Below are positions 34,452 through 64,000 of a stretch of DNA of 64,000 nt, one piece after another (the first letter of the stretch is position 1; every line of letters starts with the position of its first letter). This DNA comes from Notolepis coatsorum (Eukaryota > Chordata > Actinopteri > Aulopiformes > Paralepididae), in assembly GCA_963971535.1 (NCBI GenBank), contig OZ020589.1:79716911-79780910 (forward strand), given 5' to 3'. A model generated the notes under the pieces. The model saw only the letters and a list, made by a program, of their open reading frames with translations. It was not told the origin of the DNA and made no database searches. The translations under genes were made by a program, and so were the position numbers.

Positions 34452-35225
34452 CTAGCGGGTGCTGGCCCTCTCGTTTCCCGACATCTTGGCATGGGGGTAG
34501 TTACATGGGGGTAGGCATTTTCTAGCCTTAGAGCCAAACTGTGCATGGTAGAAACACATACCTGTGGGCTTTTGTCTCTGGGCCGGGGCGGGGGCTCTGG
34601 ACAGGGCAGCAGCAACAGCAGGGGGCGGAGAGTCATCCACCTGGTACACAATATTGTTAGCCACCTGACACTGTTGTGTAGCAGAGAAAAACCTATCAGC
34701 CTCTTTAGCCAATGCCCGATAGTCTATAATGGGAGAGTTAGCCAAAGCCGACCGCACTTGCCATGGTAGCTGCTGCAGGAATAGCTCCTTAAAGATAAAA
34801 CAAGGCTTGTGGTTGCCTGGTAGTAAAGCCAACATTCGATCCATTAGCTCCGATGGTTTAGCATCGCCCAAGCCCGGCAAAGACAGTAGCTGACGTGCAC
34901 GCTCAGACTCCGTTTGACCAAAAGTTTCTAGCAGCACGTCTTTCAGTGTGTCGTACTTACTATCCTCCGGAGGATTCCCGAGCAGATGTGCTACTCTGGA
35001 TGCGGTAGCCCCGCCGAGCGCCGATACCACGTAATAATACTTTGTATCATCCTCTGTTATCCTCCGTATAGCGAACTGCGCCTTCTCATGGACTGTTTGG
35101 TTCGCGAACTGCGCGAACCAAACAGCAGCCTGCTGCTCCCAGAACTCCGGTAGCTTCACTGCTACAGCGTTCACAGACATGTTTGCTTGTTCAAAAAATG
35201 TAATCCAGTCTTTGGAAGCGTCCAA
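34452..35225 (-). CDS. gag: Gypsy gag with CHCC motif
   Basis: 257 residues. LPEFWEQQAAVWFAQFANQ and YVVSALGGATASRVAHLL are the capsid core of the CsRn1/mag-type gag. Near the C-terminus CFYHAQFGSKARKCLPPC spaces as C-x2-H-x9-C-x3-C, the CHCC variant reported for the CsRn1 clade. Open in this copy; it would form the particle. Confidence 0.9.
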   Translation of the reverse strand: MDASKDWITFFEQANMSVNAVAVKLPEFWEQQAAVWFAQFANQTVHEKAQFAIRRITEDDTKYYYVVSALGGATASRVAHLLGNPPEDSKYDTLKDVLLETFGQTESERARQLLSLPGLGDAKPSELMDRMLALLPGNHKPCFIFKELFLQQLPWQVRSALANSPIIDYRALAKEADRFFSATQQCQVANNIVYQVDDSPPPAVAAALSRAPAPAQRQKPTGMCFYHAQFGSKARKCLPPCNYPHAKMSGNERASTR

Positions 35226-35247
35226 AAACGATCGTCAGAGTCACCAA

Positions 35248-35471
35248 TGTAGGAGTGCGGAACAAACAGACTGCCAGACGGTTGTTTAGATGCAATACAC
35301 GTAACGTCTCATGTTTACTTCCCACTTCCTTAATACAAACTAATACGTCATCACGTCAACCCGTGTGACTACATAACGGCAATGCCCTCTAACCACACCC
35401 TGTGCATAACATTGAACATGGAGGTGACAGAATATGAATGTGAATTCTATTGTCCATTATTGTCCCCCACA
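35248..35471 (-). repeat. 5' LTR of the CsRn1-like Gypsy, with tRNA-Trp-type primer site inside it
   Basis: On the minus strand the LTR end is followed by TTGGTGACTCTGACG (plus-strand 35232-35247). This matches TGGTGACCCCGACG, complementary to the vertebrate tRNA-Trp 3' end, with two mismatches. Confidence 0.85.
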
Positions 35472-36661
35472 CCAGAGTATTTTATCTGAAAACGGAGTGT
35501 AATGACTACGACCAGTGTAACAATAATGATGATGTGTATAGTGGGATGGCCAGTCACGATATTCAGACATGGCACGAGATTATGGGTCATTGTAATTACG
35601 AGGATTTACTGAAACTACAAGTAGTATCAGAGGGTATGCACATTGAGAGGGAGAAGCGTAAACCTGACAAAAATTGTGCAATGTGCAAAACGAGGACGTT
35701 TACCCAACCGAGATACAGAAATCCCACAGACAGAGTAGGGGTACCACTTGCACTAGTTGACATGGACCTAGTCGGCCCAGTAAGCAACGAGTCCATAGGA
35801 GGTTTTGGATATGTACAGTCTTTTACAGACGTGTGTACAGGGGCAGTGTTTGTTTACTTTATCAAAGAAAAGAGTGACATACTCCAGGCCACGGAAAAAT
35901 TCCTGGCAGACGTAGCTCCTTATGGTACAGTAAAATGTTTGAGGTCCGACCGCGAAACCGAGTTCACAAACAGAGAGTTCCAATCACTGTTGGGAAGGTA
36001 TAAGATAAGACACGAGACGTCACGTCCAAATCCCACACACCAGAGCGGGGTGGCAGAGAGGGAATGGCACACCCTTTCCGAAATGGCTAGATGTAAACTA
36101 GCAGATAGTAACTTACCAAAAAGCCTGTGGCATTATGCGGTACAAGAAGCCGCTTACACCAGAAACAGGTGCTTTAATAAGCACTCGGGCACCACTCCAT
36201 ATACAGCGCTGACAGGAAAGAAGTGTAATCTAGCCAGAATGCACCGATTTGGATCAGTGTGTTATGTGTACCTGCAGTACAAGGGAAAACCCAAGTCCAA
36301 GGATGTTAAAGGATTTTTCGTAGGACACGACAGAGGAAGTCCTGCTCTCCTAGTTTATCATCCCGGTAAAGGGATAGTGCTGAAACACATGCTAGTCAAG
36401 TTTGTCACAAAGGCAACCTGTGAGGGTGAGACACAGACAGAGGAGCCAGAGCTGGACTCCAGAACAAGGTGTGTAGAAATAGAAACACAACACCCCAGTG
36501 TACTCAGTACAGTTGCGCAGACAGACAGTCAGCAACCCCCAGAGGGCGATGACGAGAAGCACCTGAGGGTGACGTCAAGCGCCTCAAGCAGTGGGAGGTA
36601 TTCCACAAGGGAACACAGACCCCCAGAACGTCTGACAGGCTATGCCCGGGAAGGGAGTGAC
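35472..36661 (+). CDS. Copia integrase
   Basis: Resumes directly after the Gypsy target duplication. It has the zinc module (WHEIMGHCNYEDLL and CAMCKTRTF), then the core with LVDMDLVGPV, LRSDRETEFTN and HQSGVAEREWHTL carrying the D, D, E residues, then HRFGSVCYVY and KGFFVGHD of the Copia C-terminal domain. The catalytic residues are all visible. The protein would insert element DNA in the nucleus; this is a fossil part of a broken element. Confidence 0.9.
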
Positions 36662-36805
36662 TGATTGAAAACTTTATTAACAGATTGCAGAATGGGTACA
36701 GTACAGTACAGCTCAATACATACAATTGTTAAGGGGATGCAGACCAGAGAAAGACTTTCGTCTTGTTTACATCAGGGTCCCCCATTTTCAATTCATCGTA
36801 ATGAA
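36662..36805 (-). repeat. LINE 3' UTR scrap inside Copia
   Basis: Same sequence as the LINE 3' UTRs at 13765-13920 and 14371-14474 (AAGGGGATGCAGACCAGAGA). About 140 bp, heavily 5'-truncated, minus strand. Confidence 0.85.
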
Positions 36806-38139
36806 TTGACGAAGAGGACAATACACCTATCCCCGTTGAGCACTACTACAGGGTAGTCAGTGGGGTAGACCCGACCTCTAAAGAGGCCACAATGTTCCCC
36901 GAAGAGGGCATGCATACAGTGGGAGGGAAAATGGATGTATCCAACCAAGTTACTAGAGGGCAGGCAGTCAGTGGGAGGGAGATGGGGTATCCAATCCAGG
37001 AAGGTATTGAAGACCACGGTAAATACAAAGTATGGTTCATAGAAATTGATTGAATGCTGAAGAATTGAGCCATATATTTGGTCCCATGTTTAAGTACAGA
37101 GGTGGATGAGTTACCAGGTTTAAAATGCTGAAATGGATCATATGTTTAACCCCATGTTGAAGTACAAAGGTGGGTGGTTTACAATGTTAAAGTACAGAGG
37201 TGATCTATGTTTAAAAATACAGAAGTGGAGGATTTGATCATCGCCCCAGACCACAAAAGAAAGACCTAGGCAGGTTAAACCATTTTATAGGTATGGACTT
37301 CGAACAGTCTATCAACTGTGTAAAAATATCCCAGAAGAGTTATGGGGGAGAACGTCCTGAGATGTTTTTTTTTTGTTTGACTGAAGTGAGAAATGTATAG
37401 ATAAACTGTGGGTAACTTCATTCTGTTGGACAGCCTGTACTCGCCCTGACCTATGTTCTGTAGTGAGTAAGGATGTCATAGTATTCTTTTTGTTGATCCC
37501 ACAGAGAATCATTGAACTACGTCAAAATATGTTTTTCCGTTATCCCAGAGGCGCTACAGACGGACAGCAAGGGCTTAAAGGCTTAGAGCCTACAGGGATA
37601 CTATCAACCTGTGAAGCTGAGTATATATCTCTAGCTATGACAATAAAAATGTGTTTATCTAGAGCAACTGCTCGAAGTGATGGAGATAAGGTTATGAATG
37701 CATTGTTCAAGATGTAGTAGGTAATTGAAATAATCCTCTACCAAATATGGTGTTTTTGTAGAATGGGCGTTCTGTCTAAACCGTTTAAAATGATGAACAT
37801 TGTTTATATATGGAGACTGTTGTTTATAAGGACAACCAGGGGACCATTGTGATTATTAGGAACCTGAGGTGTCAATATAGATGTAAACATGTCATTATAA
37901 ATAATATCATCTCATCAGGTATGCCATCAGATAAGAAAGAATGACACCGGTTTACTGTCCAACAGACAAAAGAGTAATAGATACTGTGAAGGAACCTGAT
38001 GTGATTTGCAAGGGTCATGTCTAATGTGAAGGTATAGAATGGCATACCCTATGAATGCTTTTGAGTTTATATATATATTATTTCCTTTGTTAAAAATGTT
38101 TTTCCCAGAAGTCAGCCAGTGCACTAAAAAGTGGGAGTG
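36806..38139 (+). pseudogene. Copia linker, RNase H end and 3' untranslated part
   Basis: 36806-37050 reads as the acidic linker upstream of a Copia RT. At about 37500-37690 ILSTCEAEYISLAM is the RNase H motif (S..EAEY..L) of Copia. The rest, to 38139, shows no frame and ends in the purine-rich AAAAAGTGGGAG before the 3' LTR. Confidence 0.75.
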
Positions 38140-38495
38140 TTGAGATAAGAGACTCTGTATGGGATTGTTAGTAACTGTCCAACTATACATATGACTGTTT
38201 ACACTAGTAACTGTGTAGACAATTGTCTCCATCAGTGCTTGCCTTGGTGCATATATATCTGTCCCCACTGGATGGCGCTCTGGGCGTAGCCACTCAGGTA
38301 TTCTACCTTAGGGCGACTATAAAAGAGGTGGTGCCCGCCCCTATCGTTCTCTCCTCCAACGTCTCTCAAAGAGAGAAGAGTGTTGTACAACTACTGCTTA
38401 TGTGTGAATAAAAGAAGCCACGCCAGTTCAGGCACAAGATAGAAACCATGCCTCTTGACCATATTATTGCTGCCTTGAAGTGAGTTCTGTTAACA
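38140..38495 (+). repeat. Copia 3' LTR
   Basis: TGTTGAGATAAG...TCTGTTAACA, 356 bp. Differs from the 5' LTR by a short indel and few bases. Confidence 0.92.
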
Positions 38496-38659
38496 CATAG
38501 GATCAGGAAGTTGGCACAAGAGTTAATAATAACTATTAGCCAAGTTAATAATAACTTTCATGAAAAGAGGATGTAACAAAAAACGAATTTGACTGTTTCA
38601 AACAATTGCTAACTCTTAATTACAGTTACTGATCTTGATAAAGTGTCTGAAGCAAATGG

Positions 38660-38790
38660 CCTACTGTGGTGTGTGCTGCTTCCTCTCTCTTGTGTAGCTA
38701 CTGTTTGAGAAACGCTGTTCTCTCAGAGGTGTGGATCCTCTTTTGTGGTTCCTGTAATATATATGTTGAGTGAGGAACACAGTGCACATC
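38660..38790 (+). promoter_or_regulatory. Candidate promoter of the mucin-like gene
   Basis: A TATA-like TAATATATATG lies at 38755-38765, about 90 bp before the first ATG. TGTGGT (RUNX core) occurs at 38665-38670 and 38744-38749, with an ETS-like GCTTCCTC at 38678-38685. RUNX plus ETS sites are common in blood-cell promoters, but such short motifs also arise by chance. The Copia 3' LTR ends 165-260 bp upstream. Confidence 0.45.
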
Positions 38791-38849
38791 ACCATCGCAG
38801 AGTAGGCACCACCGTCCCATCTGCCACTGCCAGCTGACAGAAACTCAAC

Positions 38850-60507
<21,658 letters not shown>

Positions 60508-61040
60508 GATGGACCAGCCTCTTCCCCCCACTTCCTTGGCTCAGAAGCCACATCCCAGAAATTCATATAAAATTATTTGAGATTTTCAGTTAAGTCGCAT
60601 AACAACAGCAGACGCTTATCACGCTCTACCAAATATCATTGGCTGTAGGAGGCTTCATGGCTTCACAAATCTATCATCCAGTGACTGAACAAGCTGACGG
60701 GATTCTACGAGTAGAATTATATGAGAAACAAACACTGTTTGTCTTTATCACTTGAGTTTAAATTTAATTAGTTAATTAGATAAGTTAGGACAGACAGAAT
60801 GCACGATTAGCAAGCTAGCAGAAAAGCATAGCGGTGGGTTGAAAGCAAGGTTCAGTGCTGGGTCCTGTCCATTTGACTATTTATATTAATGATATTGTTT
60901 CTTTTTGAATGCCCATTTGTATGCAGATGATACTATTGTGTACTGTATCACTGACACTGTTCAGTTGGCCACTGAGAACATGCAGCTTTCTTTTAATGTT
61001 CTTCAGGAAGATTTTATCAATCTTAAATTAGTCCTCAATG

Positions 61041-63154
<2,114 letters not shown>

Positions 63155-63521
63155 CAATGTTAGTAAAACTAACTATCCAGAGCCATAAATGTTGATTATG
63201 ATGAAGTACAGTAGAGTATGAATATCTTTGTGGCTTGATAAGAAAATTGGCTTCCTGTACCAAAATAGATCCATCTTTCCCGTGATTAGTAGAAAGACGA
63301 TTGTTGAAGCTGTTTTCTTATACATTTTGGTCTATGGTGATGTGATTTATAGGCTTCAAATCTTAAACCGCTGGACTCTCTGAATCATTCTGCCCTCATA
63401 TTTACTGTATTACTGGTGACAGATACGATACCCACCACTGTGTCCTTTATGAAAAGGTTAAATGGTCTTCTCTGGTTGAAAGGCGTAACTGTCATTGGTA
63501 TTTGTTTCAGTTAAAATTTTT

Positions 63522-64000
63522 GCAGCCTCCCGTAGGTGCTCTTTGAGAGCGGTTTTGAAGGTGGGTAGGGATTCACATTTTTTTACGGCTGTGGGTAGGG
63601 CGTTCCACATTGATGTGGCATAATTGCGAAACGTGTTTAGTCCCTTGTTTGAGCCGAATCTGGGTTGAACATGATTTGTGGAACTCCCTCTGGTGTTGTG
63701 GTCATTACCTTTGGGAAGTATTTCGACATGTACTACATGGGTACCTTAGTGGTGTAGTGTGAATGAATGAATGAATGAATGAATGAATGAATGAATGAAT
63801 GAATGAATGAATGAATGAATGAATGAATGAATGAATGAATGAATGAATGAATGAATCTTGTAGATCAGGCCCATTGCAAGTTGCTGTACTCGTCTGTACT
63901 CGTCTACTCTAAGCCATCCTAGGTTGTCAAAATGGGCAGGGGTAAGGTGGGTTTTAGGAGTAAGGTCAAGCAGTAGTCTGACCAGTTTGTTTTGTGATGT
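63522..64000 (-). mobile_element. LINE fragment, same family as 13762-16607, runs off the edge
   Basis: GTAGGTGCTCTTTGAGAGCG and onward repeats the coding end seen at 15745-16140. A (GAAT)n tract of about 95 bp lies inside it at 63762-63855 where the other copy has coding sequence. Confidence 0.88.
63762..63855. repeat. (GAAT)n tract inside the LINE fragment
   Basis: About 23 units. The same motif is the tail of this LINE family. Confidence 0.95.

Larger units (their letters stand above)
25426..35471 (-). mobile_element. Ty3/Gypsy retrotransposon, CsRn1-like clade, middle of the nest
   Basis: LTRs of 224 bp at 25426-25649 and 35248-35471 are essentially identical. Flanking CCAG occurs at 25422-25425 and 35472-35475. 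The minus-strand order is primer site, gag, protease, RT-RNase H, integrase. Gag has a CHCC-type metal motif instead of CCHC, and the primer site fits tRNA-Trp; both are known marks of the CsRn1 clade. About one break is apparent apart from the large insertion at 28558-34153 that splits protease from RT. Very young by its LTRs. Confidence 0.92.
24038..38495 (+). mobile_element. Ty1/Copia LTR retrotransposon, outer shell of a three-level nest
   Basis: LTRs at 24038-24403 and 38140-38495 are nearly identical, so the copy is young. Parts present are a Copia gag, protease/pre-integrase segment, integrase, a linker and the end of RNase H; most of the RT is not seen, so it is broken. The order PR-IN-RT/RH is diagnostic of Copia. 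The body is split by the Gypsy at 25426-35471 and carries a short LINE scrap at 36662-36805. The primer site matches the anticodon arm of initiator tRNA-Met. Confidence 0.92.

Overview
The window reads as teleost fish genomic DNA, AT-rich and crowded with transposable elements. The pointers are a Tol2-like hAT, a DANA/V-SINE-type tRNA SINE, L1, L2 and Jockey-type LINEs, vertebrate Copia and CsRn1-type Gypsy elements, and long (TG)n/(CA)n tracts. No rRNA or free-standing tRNA gene, CRISPR array or bacterial operon is present. One host gene is supported.

Left part (1-18.3 kb). A class I (gamma/epsilon-like) endogenous retrovirus on the minus strand runs off the left edge and ends in a short LTR near 7.66 kb. 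It abuts a scrap of L2 3' end, which lies in an old minus-strand L1 (7.74-17.02 kb). That L1 is cut further by a piggyBac-like TTAA element, a hAT with an 8-bp target duplication, an inverted-end element carrying a (TG)n tract, and a second LINE (13.76-16.6 kb) that itself holds a Tol2-like hAT. A solo LTR with a 5-bp target duplication follows at 17444-18293.

Middle part (18.8-38.5 kb). A young Gypsy element (18778-23647) has matched LTRs, a tRNA-Pro primer site and a SCAN-like capsid; most of its pol is not seen. Next comes a three-deep nest: a Copia element (24038-38495) contains a minus-strand CsRn1-type Gypsy (25426-35471), which contains an apparently non-coding element with 2.1-kb LTRs (28558-34153). 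The last resembles the LARD class. Its LTR shares ends, promoter-like repeats and internal motifs with the solo LTR at 17.4 kb, so the two belong to one family.

Right part (38.5-64 kb). About 260 bp beyond the Copia 3' LTR is a TATA-containing promoter of a host gene, assembled here from ten exons between 38850 and 60507. It predicts a type I membrane protein: signal peptide, roughly 100-residue Ser/Thr/Pro-rich mucin-like ectodomain, one membrane span and a cytoplasmic tail. Two alternative endings both keep frame, giving 252 aa (exon 8 with its own AATAAA) and 309 aa (exons 9-10). Introns carry L1, L2 and Jockey-type LINEs, three tRNA-derived SINEs, hAT and piggyBac-like elements, a 17-bp minisatellite split by a LINE end, and a long (TG)n tract ending 8 bp before exon 6. 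Downstream, a 2.1-kb DNA transposon with a 5-bp target duplication (61041-63154) splits a LINE reverse transcriptase, and another LINE fragment runs off the right edge.

Gene structure and family calls come from reading motifs, splice signals and frame phase by eye. No database search was made.
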